Part shown: piece after piece, positions 8,461 through 16,843 of the stretch
Layout: every line of letters begins with the position of its first letter
Position numbering within the stretch: position 1 is the stretch's first letter
From: a virus
Length of the DNA stretch: 64,000 nt
Reading direction: 5' to 3' (one strand)
Virus record (IMG/VR): IMGVR_UViG_3300046782_000129
Location: 1-64,000 of that record
Program-made: the position numbers and the translations under genes
The notes under the pieces: generated by a model
Seen by the model: only the letters and a program-made list of their open reading frames with translations
What the model was told of the DNA's origin: nothing
Databases searched by the model: none

Positions 8461-8919
8461 GTGGCCAAAAAGATCGTGAAGATCGCAGACCTCGCTCAAC
8501 TCAGCCGTCCCGTTGACATTTCTGAAGACGAACAGATCATGGTGCGGGCCTTGAACCTCCGCGAGATGGTGGAGTTGTTTATCGATTCCCGTGACGTGTT
8601 TCTGCCGTTGTATGCGGCAGGCGTGGAAGGCACGGTGAATGCCGAAGGACTCGGACCTTTCCTGCTCACGGCTCCAGAAGTCGTCGCCAAGATCATCGCC
8701 CTCGCTTCGGACGAGCCGGGATCTACCGACGTGATCCAGAAGCGCATGCCTGCGACCGTGCAACTGATTGCGCTGTCGGAGATATGGAAGCTGTCGGTAC
8801 CCGACGCAAAAAAAGCGAGAGAGTTGTTATCCGAGGTGACAACTCTGTTGCAAAAGCTCAACGAAAAGGGCGAGTTAGCCCAGAAGACAGCTTCTCCAAT
8901 GAGCTTGCAGGCGCAGTAG
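8461..8919 (+). CDS. Tail assembly chaperone (G-type product)
   Basis: A 152-residue protein from GTG 8461 (AAGGAG upstream; the frame also opens at 8404 inside the terminator region). It is in the place of lambda gpG and is mostly helical and acidic. The codons for K-K at 8809-8814 form an A7 heptamer in slippery phase, so a fraction of ribosomes should move to the -1 frame and make a longer G-GT protein ending at 9116. Such chaperones bind the tape measure protein during tail assembly. A palindrome copy lies at 8760. Confidence 0.7.
   Translation: MAKKIVKIADLAQLSRPVDISEDEQIMVRALNLREMVELFIDSRDVFLPLYAAGVEGTVNAEGLGPFLLTAPEVVAKIIALASDEPGSTDVIQKRMPATVQLIALSEIWKLSVPDAKKARELLSEVTTLLQKLNEKGELAQKTASPMSLQAQ
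8760..8771 (+). repeat. Dispersed palindrome, exact copy
   Basis: GCAACTGATTGC inside the tail chaperone gene, encoding part of V-Q-L-I-A. Confidence 0.8.
8808..8814 (+). other. Programmed -1 ribosomal frameshift site
   Basis: The heptamer A AAA AAA is read in the zero frame as gcA AAA AAA G, the canonical X-XXY-YYZ form. The -1 frame is open from here to the stop at 9114-9116. This is the expected position for the G/GT switch of tailed phages. Confidence 0.75.
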
Positions 8920-9116
8920 AGTTACTGGTGGCCCATGGCCATCGCCCCCATGAAGTCTGGGGCTACAGTTTGCGAGTCATTCAGGTGTACGTAGACCTGA
9001 TCACCGTGCGGGTTCGTCAGCAGTTGCATGCCTTGACGGTGGCCGTACGCCATACGCAAGGGTCTGATGCCAAGGTGTTTCGTGAGTTTCTGAAAAGCCT
9101 TGAGGGAGACGAGTAA
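8814..9116 (+). CDS. Frameshift extension of the tail chaperone (T part)
   Basis: The -1 frame from the slippery site gives 100 residues. Joined to the first 118 codons of the upstream gene, it makes a fusion of about 218 residues. An ATG at 8784 could in principle start it alone, but no ribosome site fits. The part after 8890 has a helix typical of T domains (ELAGAVELLVAHGHRPHEVWGYSLRV in two pieces). The stop overlaps the tape measure ATG (TAATG), coupling the two. Confidence 0.65.
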   Translation, partial: SERVVIRGDNSVAKAQRKGRVSPEDSFSNELAGAVELLVAHGHRPHEVWGYSLRVIQVYVDLITVRVRQQLHALTVAVRHTQGSDAKVFREFLKSLEGDE

Positions 9117-12100
9117 TGCCCCCGACCTCAGCCGCGATGGAGTTGAAAGTTCTGATTAGCGTCTTGCAGGAGGGCGGAGCACTCAAGACCCTACTAGCGG
9201 ATACCAAATCTCTGACTACGGCACTGACGACCCTTCAAGGGCAAGCTCAGAAAGGAAATGCCGAACAGAGTATCAAGAAGATTGGGGATGCCGGAAACGA
9301 AGCGGCTAAGGGTATCGCCAATCTGAACTCCATAATGGAGAAGGCCGTTGCGGGGGTAAAATTTCTGGCCGGTGGGTTTCTGGCGTTGGAGTCGGTACGG
9401 TTTATCAAAGACCTCGCAGATACGGCAGCACGAGCCGAAGTGCTGGCTACGGTGCTCCATGTTGTCGGATTCAATGCCGGATACTCTGTTGATCAGCTTG
9501 ATAAAGCGGATCGTCAAATTCAAGCTCTTGGAATTACAGCGACGGCATCACGTCAGGCCCTCACTCAGTTCATCCAAGCTCAGTTAGACCTCACCAAGGC
9601 CCCAGAACTCGCCCGAGCCGCCCAAGACGCAGCGGTCATTCTCGGAGTGAACTCGTCAGAAGCGTTTTCTCGGTTAGTGACGGCTGTACAGACCAGTAAC
9701 ACGCTGATGCTTCGGCACATGGGCATTATCGTGCAGGCCGAAGGTTCCTATTCGAAGTACGCTGCTGCGATTGGGAAGACAGCAGGACAGTTAACGACGG
9801 AGGAGCGTCATCAAGCGTTTTTGAACGCCACGCTAGAGGAAGCGAAAAAGATCCAAGGGTCATACGAAGCCGCGATGGGAGACGTGGGTAAGCAATTGAC
9901 GTCTCTCGACCGCTTGACTGAGAACTTGAAGGAATCGTTGGGTAAGAATTTACTGCCTGCGTATTTGGCTGTGGTGCAGGAACTGTCGTTGGTGTTGGAG
10001 CAGTTGAAACTGACGTCCGATGGGATGTACGAACAGGGTGAAGGAGCGAAGACTCTCGGGGAAAACGTTCGTGAACTGGTGAAATTTCTCCACGATTTAC
10101 TCGATATCATCATTAAGTTCAAAACAGAAATTCTAGGATTTGTGGGGGGATGGATTCTGCTGAGATACGTCATGCTCCCGGTCGTGGAAGGACTCAAATG
10201 GCTCGTTACGTATCTGGGGAGTGGTGAACTGGCCGCAGGGGCGGGCATTCTCGGGAGGATCGCCGGAGCGTTTAGTCTTCTTGGTGCGACGATCATCATT
10301 TTTGTCGTCGGTATGGCCATTGTCTCTGAGCGATTCCGTATGGGATTGGCAGGGATGGCCAGTGCGGTCATGGCGGCAGCAGAAGCCATGACTATCCCTT
10401 TCCAAGGGGCATTTCGAGCGATTATCGCGGCTCTGCAAACCCTACGAAATATCATCGACCACCCATTTGACACGGATAGTTGGAAGCAGCCGTGGATTGA
10501 GTGGGAAAAGTACATCAAAGATAGAATTTCGGGAGTAAAGGATTGGTGGGACTTAGCGAAGGTCGGATTCTCCATCGCCTTCCCACAGCTAGCCACGCCC
10601 GAGTTTGCCCGAGGGATCGTCCAATCACAATTGACGAAAACCTTTGAGGAAGAAGCCCAACTTCTTGAGCAGATCACTAGGAAGACTCAAGAGTACAACG
10701 ATATGACAACTGCCGGGTCTACGGCCATGGCCACGGCGGCTAAAAAAGAATTGGATGTTCTAAATAGTAAGGCAAAAACGCTCCATGAAAATCGGATGGC
10801 CGCAGAAGACGCTCTGAAATACTCTAAAGAACAGCGGGCACAAGCTGAAAAGGACTTGGAGACCAGACGAGCACAGATAAAGCTGGAAGCTCTTGCGACT
10901 TCGGTAGAAGAGGCGAGAAAGGGAGCGAAGTTCGGGTACGGCCCATCTGGTGAAATTGGTGTGCAGTTTGGCAATCAGTTGGGGCAGTTCAATTCGTTGC
11001 TGAGAGGGTACACCACAGGTGTTGATCATGCTGGGGTCGCTACTGCCGAATTGGTTCGCAACCTTGAAGAGGTTGGTGCCCAGACCAAGACCCGAGATGA
11101 ACTGGTTCAACTGAAAAAGGCAGCAGACGACCTGTTGAAGACTCCGGGGCTGTCTCTGTCTGAGACTTTGCGGGCGAGACAGGTCTCGTCCACGGCGGCT
11201 CTTCAAGTGGCACAAGCCGAGCGGCAACGTTCAGCAGCCATTGTCGCTGATCAGATAGAAAAAGCCAAAGAAATTACGGATATCCAGACCCAGAAGGATG
11301 AACGGGAACTCGCCAACCTCAAGACCCGTGGGACCAACGAACAACAGTTGCTGGAGTTTCAGTACAAGCAGCACCTTGTTCTGCTCGATGACTACTACGA
11401 TGCCCGCATCGCCAAGATTCGGAAGGAGACCGACGCTGAGGTGAAGGTGCAGCAAGACCAAATTGCTGCGATAGATGCCAAGGCCGCGATTGGAAATCAA
11501 GATCCGAAAGTTTACGCCGATCTAGCTATCCAAAAGGCGAAAGCCGTCGCCCAAATCGCGCAGATTCGGGGCAGGGGTGAAAACGAGGAAGACGCGCAGA
11601 ACCAAGAGCGGATTACCCAGAGGAATCAACTCGTTGATGACCTGAGGATGGCCACGTTTCAACAGCGTGCTCAAGTGGGGGGCATTACCGCTGAGATGGC
11701 CCTGTTGAATGAACAATTGGAGCGAGAGAAAGACAAATACGCCGCGTTAGATCCCATGCAGGCGGAAGAACTGACTCGTCTGCATCGTTTGTCAGCGGAA
11801 GCTGCACTGTACCAGAAATACCGGGATCAAGCTCTCCAAGTTGAGATGGGGATCACGCAGGCGTTCAGGGATCAGTTGGATCAGCGACAGCAAGGACGTG
11901 ATCTGGCGGGCGCACAAGATAAGGCCGACGTTGCTACTGGAAAGATGACGGAGAACCAAGCACGGGTCCGATCCAATGACCGTATTCGGCAAGAGATGGC
12001 GGACAATGAACTGAAGCGATTGACGCTTGAAAAAGACTACGCCCTCCAAGCACAACATGCACAGGAGAGCCTTGAGGCAATGAAGGTGGATAAGGTTTCC

Positions 12101-12868
12101 ACCGCCGAACAAATTACGCTTGCCGAGCAGAAATACAACGCGGAGCTTTTGAAGACCCAGACGGCCATTGCTGGGGTGGATAAGGCCCAGATCGAACTCG
12201 CCGCATCCATCGAATCAACCAACAAACAGATTCGGGATTCGTTTGTGAACTCGTGGGCGGATGCGCTAAACCAGATGGTTTTTAGTTTCAATAGTATGGG
12301 GAAAATCTTAGCCGACATGGCGAAGACGATTAGCCAGACCATCATCGGGATCTTTACCAAAGCCTTCGCAGAGGCGTTCGATAAGAAATTTGGAATTTCT
12401 AAGTTTGTTTCTGGATTGGCGGATAGGTTGTTAGGGTTAGGTGGAGGAAGTGGAAGTGGTGCCGGATCTGCGGTGACCGGAAATGCTGGGGGTGGATTGA
12501 TCACCGGACCCGGTACGGGCACCAGTGATTCGATCCCCGCCATGCTGTCCACGGGTGAGCACGTGATGCCTGCCTCCAAGACCGCCCAGTGGTTACCTCT
12601 TCTTGAGGGTATCCGACTCGGAAGAATCCTCCCGGCCTATGCCTTAGGTGGTGTGGTTTCTCTGCAATCGATTGCCATGTCTCCGATCATCCCGAGACGA
12701 TACGCCGCTGGGGGCATGGTCTCCGTGGGTGATGCCGGAGCCTCCAACGTGATGCCCGGTGGCGGCGGGGCGGGCAACATGGTCATTTCTCTCCACCCTG
12801 ATGCGATGAACCTGACTCTCAGGGAGTGGCTGGAGCAAGAAGTTGTCAGACAACAAGGGAGACGGTGA
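9116..12868 (+). CDS. Tape measure protein
   Basis: At 1250 residues this is the longest gene here; its length should set tail length. Hydrophobic segments lie near residues 75-95, 338-365 and 375-405. Long charged coiled-coil stretches fill about 500-1050. Near residue 1122 comes a glycine-rich GPGTGTSDSIPAMLS-GEHV motif, very common at the end of tape measure proteins. It starts on the stop of the tail chaperone and ends on the start of the next gene. The membrane-like segments may help DNA cross the inner membrane. Confidence 0.93.
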   Translation: MPPTSAAMELKVLISVLQEGGALKTLLADTKSLTTALTTLQGQAQKGNAEQSIKKIGDAGNEAAKGIANLNSIMEKAVAGVKFLAGGFLALESVRFIKDLADTAARAEVLATVLHVVGFNAGYSVDQLDKADRQIQALGITATASRQALTQFIQAQLDLTKAPELARAAQDAAVILGVNSSEAFSRLVTAVQTSNTLMLRHMGIIVQAEGSYSKYAAAIGKTAGQLTTEERHQAFLNATLEEAKKIQGSYEAAMGDVGKQLTSLDRLTENLKESLGKNLLPAYLAVVQELSLVLEQLKLTSDGMYEQGEGAKTLGENVRELVKFLHDLLDIIIKFKTEILGFVGGWILLRYVMLPVVEGLKWLVTYLGSGELAAGAGILGRIAGAFSLLGATIIIFVVGMAIVSERFRMGLAGMASAVMAAAEAMTIPFQGAFRAIIAALQTLRNIIDHPFDTDSWKQPWIEWEKYIKDRISGVKDWWDLAKVGFSIAFPQLATPEFARGIVQSQLTKTFEEEAQLLEQITRKTQEYNDMTTAGSTAMATAAKKELDVLNSKAKTLHENRMAAEDALKYSKEQRAQAEKDLETRRAQIKLEALATSVEEARKGAKFGYGPSGEIGVQFGNQLGQFNSLLRGYTTGVDHAGVATAELVRNLEEVGAQTKTRDELVQLKKAADDLLKTPGLSLSETLRARQVSSTAALQVAQAERQRSAAIVADQIEKAKEITDIQTQKDERELANLKTRGTNEQQLLEFQYKQHLVLLDDYYDARIAKIRKETDAEVKVQQDQIAAIDAKAAIGNQDPKVYADLAIQKAKAVAQIAQIRGRGENEEDAQNQERITQRNQLVDDLRMATFQQRAQVGGITAEMALLNEQLEREKDKYAALDPMQAEELTRLHRLSAEAALYQKYRDQALQVEMGITQAFRDQLDQRQQGRDLAGAQDKADVATGKMTENQARVRSNDRIRQEMADNELKRLTLEKDYALQAQHAQESLEAMKVDKVSTAEQITLAEQKYNAELLKTQTAIAGVDKAQIELAASIESTNKQIRDSFVNSWADALNQMVFSFNSMGKILADMAKTISQTIIGIFTKAFAEAFDKKFGISKFVSGLADRLLGLGGGSGSGAGSAVTGNAGGGLITGPGTGTSDSIPAMLSTGEHVMPASKTAQWLPLLEGIRLGRILPAYALGGVVSLQSIAMSPIIPRRYAAGGMVSVGDAGASNVMPGGGGAGNMVISLHPDAMNLTLREWLEQEVVRQQGRR
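12664..12675 (+). repeat. Dispersed palindrome, exact copy
   Basis: GCAATCGATTGC near the end of the tape measure gene, encoding part of L-Q-S-I-A. Confidence 0.8.
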
Positions 12869-13278
12869 TGCCTCTGCAATTCAGTGACACGCTCAGGAAC
12901 AATCGAGCCAATCAGATCGAGACAACGCTGGGTACGGCTCCAACGATGTACATCTTCTCAGGACCCATGCCCGCCAACTGTGCGGCGGCGGATGCAGGCA
13001 CGCTGCTCTGTCAGTTCACCCTGCCCTCTGACTGGTTGTCCAACGCCACGACCGGCATCAAGACGAAGGTGGGCACGTGGACGGGCACCGCAGGCGTGGC
13101 CGCAGGGGCAGGGACCGCAGCGGGGTACTTTCGGCTCAAGACGGGATCAGCCGTTCACATGCAGGGCAACATCACGGTGACCGGGGGCGGCGGAGCCATG
13201 ACCATCGACAACATCATGATTGTCAATGGTCAGCCGGTGAACGTGACCAACTTCAATGTGATTGACGGCAATGCCTAA
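12868..13278 (+). CDS. Tail-tip region protein, unidentified
   Basis: A 136-residue protein whose ATG shares its first base with the tape measure stop (TGATG). The sequence is beta-rich with many Gly, Ala and Thr and resembles small phage structural proteins that carry a jelly-roll-like C-terminal half (TGYF..., then a GNITVTGGGGAMTIDN strand pair). Its place behind the tape measure suggests a distal tail part. The function is not known. Confidence 0.6.
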   Translation: MPLQFSDTLRNNRANQIETTLGTAPTMYIFSGPMPANCAAADAGTLLCQFTLPSDWLSNATTGIKTKVGTWTGTAGVAAGAGTAAGYFRLKTGSAVHMQGNITVTGGGGAMTIDNIMIVNGQPVNVTNFNVIDGNA

Positions 13279-13717
13279 TGCATCGCTCGATCAGACGCTC
13301 GGAAGTGTGACGCTTGATGCTCAGGCGTTGAACACGAACAATTTGTCAGTGGATCAGACGCTGCAATCGGTTGCACTGACGGCCACGGGCATTTTAGGTC
13401 GTGTGCTGACCGTCAAGGACTACTTAGGGGAAGCCAAGCTCGATGCTCAGATCGCCTTGGGTGACAAACCTGCGGTGATTACCGGCCCACCCCGCATCTA
13501 CAACCTGACCGGCCCTGTCAGGGATTCCGGAGGGGCCATCCTCTGTTTTGTTGGACCCCCGTGGAAGACGGTGGAGTGGCGAATGGTGCAAGGCACGGGG
13601 ACGTTGACGCCCTTCACGACGTTCACCGATGCTCGGGGACAGGCGTCGTGTCGATTTGATGCAGGCTATCACCCAAAGAAGACGCTGGTGGTGGTCGGCG
13701 TGGCATATGTGCCATGA
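13271..13717 (+). CDS. Tail-tip protein with a Big_1-like Ig segment
   Basis: A 148-residue protein overlapping the previous gene by 8 bp. I chose ATG 13271 over TTG 13262. The N-terminus holds two similar strands (LDQTLGSVTLDAQ and VDQTLQSVALTATG). The C-terminal half resembles a bacterial Ig-like (Big_1) module (WRMVQGTGTL, then TDARGQASCRFDAG). It overlaps the next gene by 4 bp. Together with the following genes it seems to belong to a tail-tip adhesion set. Confidence 0.55.
   Translation: MPNASLDQTLGSVTLDAQALNTNNLSVDQTLQSVALTATGILGRVLTVKDYLGEAKLDAQIALGDKPAVITGPPRIYNLTGPVRDSGGAILCFVGPPWKTVEWRMVQGTGTLTPFTTFTDARGQASCRFDAGYHPKKTLVVVGVAYVP
13363..13374 (+). repeat. Dispersed palindrome, exact copy
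   Basis: GCAATCGGTTGC within the previous gene, encoding part of L-Q-S-V-A; flanked by T and A, giving TGCAA-TCGG-TTGCA. Confidence 0.85.
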
Positions 13718-14712
13718 GCGTACGGCTGTTGGCAGGACCATTTCCAGTGGTAAGTCCGAAGGGTACGTCTTTGACGTATTCCCTTCAGGATTGGACATGG
13801 TATCCCGGTATAGGATTTTTGCTGTCTGGAGTTACTACTGCCGAGGAGGAGGCTGGAGAAGCCGGGTTCCAACACACCTATCTGATGACGTTGGATGGGG
13901 TTGTCACTAATTTTTGTCGAGGTCCGCGCTCGTGGAGTTGGTGGCCTGCAAAACAGAGGCTTATAGACATGGCAGCGTACAGGCAACCAGACGGGACCTA
14001 CGAGACTATGGAACTTGTGTTTGAACCTATAGCGATGGTTGCTCAGGCTGCTGGTCCTGAAAAAGCCCCGTCCGGGATAATTACTTTTCTTCGGTATGTG
14101 AAGTTAGCAGATCGGCGTATTTATACGAATTCTTTCAAAATGTATCGGCAGGTTGAGGGGGTCGTACCTGATGTACCCGAGTACGATTTTTACCCATTCT
14201 TTCCGGATGAAGTGTTGCCGGGTAGGTCGGAACACGATATGTGGGTGCCGGGAGCGTCCCAGCAAACTGGGAGTGGGTGTTTCTATGACACGGTAATGTG
14301 CAGGGTGTCGTCACCAGTTTATAAGATAGCCACGCTACCGTATTTCAACTTTTTGGGCTATGCCCCCGAGTACGGGGTGTTGTTTTCTATTCATGCGACT
14401 GGTCCTTCACCGACGATAGATCAATTGATGGTTCGGATATGGAGTTTGGAAGTTCATCCGACCATCTTGACGGTTCCTGAAGCATTCATCGGTACTCCTA
14501 AGTCTGGGCAAGTGGTGACCTATCGAGTGCGCGTGACCGGGGACGATGACGATGGGGCCGAGAATGAACTGGTGAACTGGTCGTTGACTGGAGCCGGGGT
14601 GTTATTGGATGTGCAGACCAAAGCCGATGCCGATGGTTACGCCACGGCGCGGGTGCAGTATGGGCTGGGGGAAAGCGGGTCCTCAACTGTTGAGGCGAGG
14701 GTCCTATGTTAA
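13714..14712 (+). CDS. Tail protein A1, first copy of a duplicated pair
   Basis: A 332-residue protein with a tryptophan-rich, probably beta-propeller-like body and a C-terminal Big_1-like module (residues about 255-332: SGQVVTYRVRVTGDDD, then DADGYATARVQYG). It is a clear paralogue of the gene at 15782: both begin M-x-VRLLAGPF and end in the same module. Base composition is visibly more A/T-rich than that of its paralogue, which suggests a separate origin or relaxed selection. Function unknown; probably a tail-tip adhesin. Confidence 0.65.
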   Translation: MSVRLLAGPFPVVSPKGTSLTYSLQDWTWYPGIGFLLSGVTTAEEEAGEAGFQHTYLMTLDGVVTNFCRGPRSWSWWPAKQRLIDMAAYRQPDGTYETMELVFEPIAMVAQAAGPEKAPSGIITFLRYVKLADRRIYTNSFKMYRQVEGVVPDVPEYDFYPFFPDEVLPGRSEHDMWVPGASQQTGSGCFYDTVMCRVSSPVYKIATLPYFNFLGYAPEYGVLFSIHATGPSPTIDQLMVRIWSLEVHPTILTVPEAFIGTPKSGQVVTYRVRVTGDDDDGAENELVNWSLTGAGVLLDVQTKADADGYATARVQYGLGESGSSTVEARVLC

Positions 14713-15782
14713 GAGAAATATTTCGTTCCGACCCTATTCCGTATATGACTGAGGCGCAGCATCCTAAGTCTGGGTATTGGAATCAAAACAACGCGCCTTC
14801 GCCCTACGTGGAGAAGCTTGCGTGGATCAGTGGGTTGATTGTTCAACATCCCCCGGAAGTTCCTGTGAGTCGTATTCTCGTCACGACCGTGATGTACACC
14901 AACTATTTTTCGTCTGGTGGTGGCACTGCGGCAGATTTTATCTTTGACGCTCTTACTGGAAAATTTGTGACGCGAGTCTCAGGGGATGGGGTAAGTGTTG
15001 GGCTTATTTTTGCGCTGAATACGCCGAAAGCTGCCCGCAGTGGAGTTATTTATTCAAGAGATTACTACCAATCTTCATTGCACAAAATTGCTTTCGGAGC
15101 GTCTACGACCGCTTTGCCGGGAGAACCGCCGACTACCCCCCAAGGGTGGAAGTTTCTTCAGGCCGACGCGGTGGTCATTGACAAGCCTAAGGGGGCCTAT
15201 AAGGAAGACCCCACAGCTTCGGGCTTTCTTAGTAGTCCATTATTTGGGTTCGATGCATGGGCTATTGATGACGTTCAGAAGCCGGGAGCACTCCTCGACG
15301 GGTCGGGTACAGATTTTCGTGTGTTTGAGTTTCCGTCAGGGAAGTGGAAGTACAGCATGGTGGTGCCAGATAGTATCGCGGCGGTTTGTTTGGCGGATGA
15401 TTCTCGATGTTACATCTTGATGGGCAATCGTGTGCTGGTGCTCTTTGATTACGTTCGGGGTGAAGTGATGGGGGCGGCGAAGGTGCCTCCAACAGCAAAC
15501 ACTGGCCCGTACAAAGGGTATTGGAACGCTCCGTATACACAAATGGCGTGGGACAAAGTGTACAACCGGCTGCTGGTGCTGGAGATGGAGGGGGACAAAC
15601 CAGATGGATCGTGTGCATGCAAGGTGCGAGGATTTCAACTGGTGAACATGCCACAACGTATCACTAGACCTATTCCTTTGAAGGTGCCCCGTCAGGGTCG
15701 AGTGGTACCGGTGCTTGTGCAGATCGTAGATGACATGAATCACGGCGTGGGCGGCTACGTGGTCAACGCACAGGTGATCTGA
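14706..15782 (+). CDS. Tail protein B1, first copy of a duplicated pair
   Basis: A 358-residue protein overlapping A1 by 7 bp. It matches the first 370 residues or so of the 959-residue protein at 16837: MLRE(I/V)FR start, RVL-L(F/V)DYVRGE(V/I)-GA-KVPP in the middle, and PRQGR-(V/I)PVLVQ-DDMN-GVGGY at the end. It lacks the long modular extension of that paralogue. The repeated strands suggest a propeller. Likely part of the tail tip or fibre base. Confidence 0.65.
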   Translation: MLREIFRSDPIPYMTEAQHPKSGYWNQNNAPSPYVEKLAWISGLIVQHPPEVPVSRILVTTVMYTNYFSSGGGTAADFIFDALTGKFVTRVSGDGVSVGLIFALNTPKAARSGVIYSRDYYQSSLHKIAFGASTTALPGEPPTTPQGWKFLQADAVVIDKPKGAYKEDPTASGFLSSPLFGFDAWAIDDVQKPGALLDGSGTDFRVFEFPSGKWKYSMVVPDSIAAVCLADDSRCYILMGNRVLVLFDYVRGEVMGAAKVPPTANTGPYKGYWNAPYTQMAWDKVYNRLLVLEMEGDKPDGSCACKVRGFQLVNMPQRITRPIPLKVPRQGRVVPVLVQIVDDMNHGVGGYVVNAQVI

Positions 15783-16843
15783 TGGCGGTGCGACTCCTCG
15801 CAGGACCGTTTTTCATGACCCTGAATGGGGCACCCGCCACATTAGTAGTGGAAGTCACCACGGTGACGTGGTGGCCGGGAGTGGGGTTGATTGCTGAAGG
15901 TTCACCCGGAGGATTCTATTCGTCCTACGTGGGCATCATGACGCTCGATGGGCGATTCTGTGATCGGTCGAATTCTGGCTTGGACTATGCTGGTTGGTGG
16001 CCCGCGAAAAGTGCGTTAGTGCAAATTGTTGGGCACTCGTTTTCAAGTCCTAGAGTGGGCCAGTTCGAATTGATTTACGAGCCGATTGTGTTCACCCCAG
16101 AACGGTCCGGTCCATACGAGGGGGATCCGGTTAATCATCCGTTGTACTTGAAGCAATACGTCAAGCTAGCAGATCGCTGCATTTTTTACGAACCCAACGG
16201 CACCAGCATCTCCACGCCCGAAGGCCCTCGATACGAGCACAGTTTTCGGGTGGTCGTGGACGGGGTGGAAATTGACGGTGAAGGCCCGCCCCACCCGTTC
16301 ACAGGACAGGGAGGAAGTACGGGAAGACTCCACCCCGGACGATCAGACACCGAAGTGTTTGTCACTGCATATTCGATTCAGGGAGATACCCAAGCGGCCT
16401 TCTACGACACGGCCACCAAAACGTGGTCGTCTCCGGTCTATCGCATTGGGATGGTGTGTTATGGCGGGCTGGTGTATTGCTCAGACTTCGGAGTGATGGT
16501 CTCCACCCACAACTGGGTCTCCAACCCTGACGAGCTTGGGAGCCGCACACAATCCAACCAGCTTCGTGTCTGGAGTCTGGAAGTCAACCCCACCATCATG
16601 ACGGACGTGGAGGTGGCCGAAGGAGAAGTGAAGTCTGGGCAGGTCGTGACTTACCGAGTGCAGGTTACCGGGGATCAGGACGATCCGGCTGAAGGCGAAC
16701 TGGTGAACTGGTTCCTGACCGGAGCCGGATTCCTGTTGACGATGCAGAGCAAGACCGATGAAGACGGCTATGCCACCGCCCAAGTGCAATACGGCGTAGC
16801 TGAGACGGGAGAGTCGAAGGTGGAGGCGACCCTGATATGTTGA
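15782..16843 (+). CDS. Tail protein A2, second copy of the pair
   Basis: A 353-residue paralogue of the protein at 13714, sharing its start, the WWPAK segment, the YVKLADR segment and the C-terminal Big_1-like module (TGDQDDPAEGELVNW). Its start shares a base with the previous stop. Base composition is closer to the rest of the tail operon than that of A1. Confidence 0.65.
   Translation: MAVRLLAGPFFMTLNGAPATLVVEVTTVTWWPGVGLIAEGSPGGFYSSYVGIMTLDGRFCDRSNSGLDYAGWWPAKSALVQIVGHSFSSPRVGQFELIYEPIVFTPERSGPYEGDPVNHPLYLKQYVKLADRCIFYEPNGTSISTPEGPRYEHSFRVVVDGVEIDGEGPPHPFTGQGGSTGRLHPGRSDTEVFVTAYSIQGDTQAAFYDTATKTWSSPVYRIGMVCYGGLVYCSDFGVMVSTHNWVSNPDELGSRTQSNQLRVWSLEVNPTIMTDVEVAEGEVKSGQVVTYRVQVTGDQDDPAEGELVNWFLTGAGFLLTMQSKTDEDGYATAQVQYGVAETGESKVEATLIC

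Noticed and set aside
10970-10981. GCAATCAGTTGG as a further palindrome copy
   Set aside because: One half-site base is wrong and it lies in a different codon phase; probably chance.
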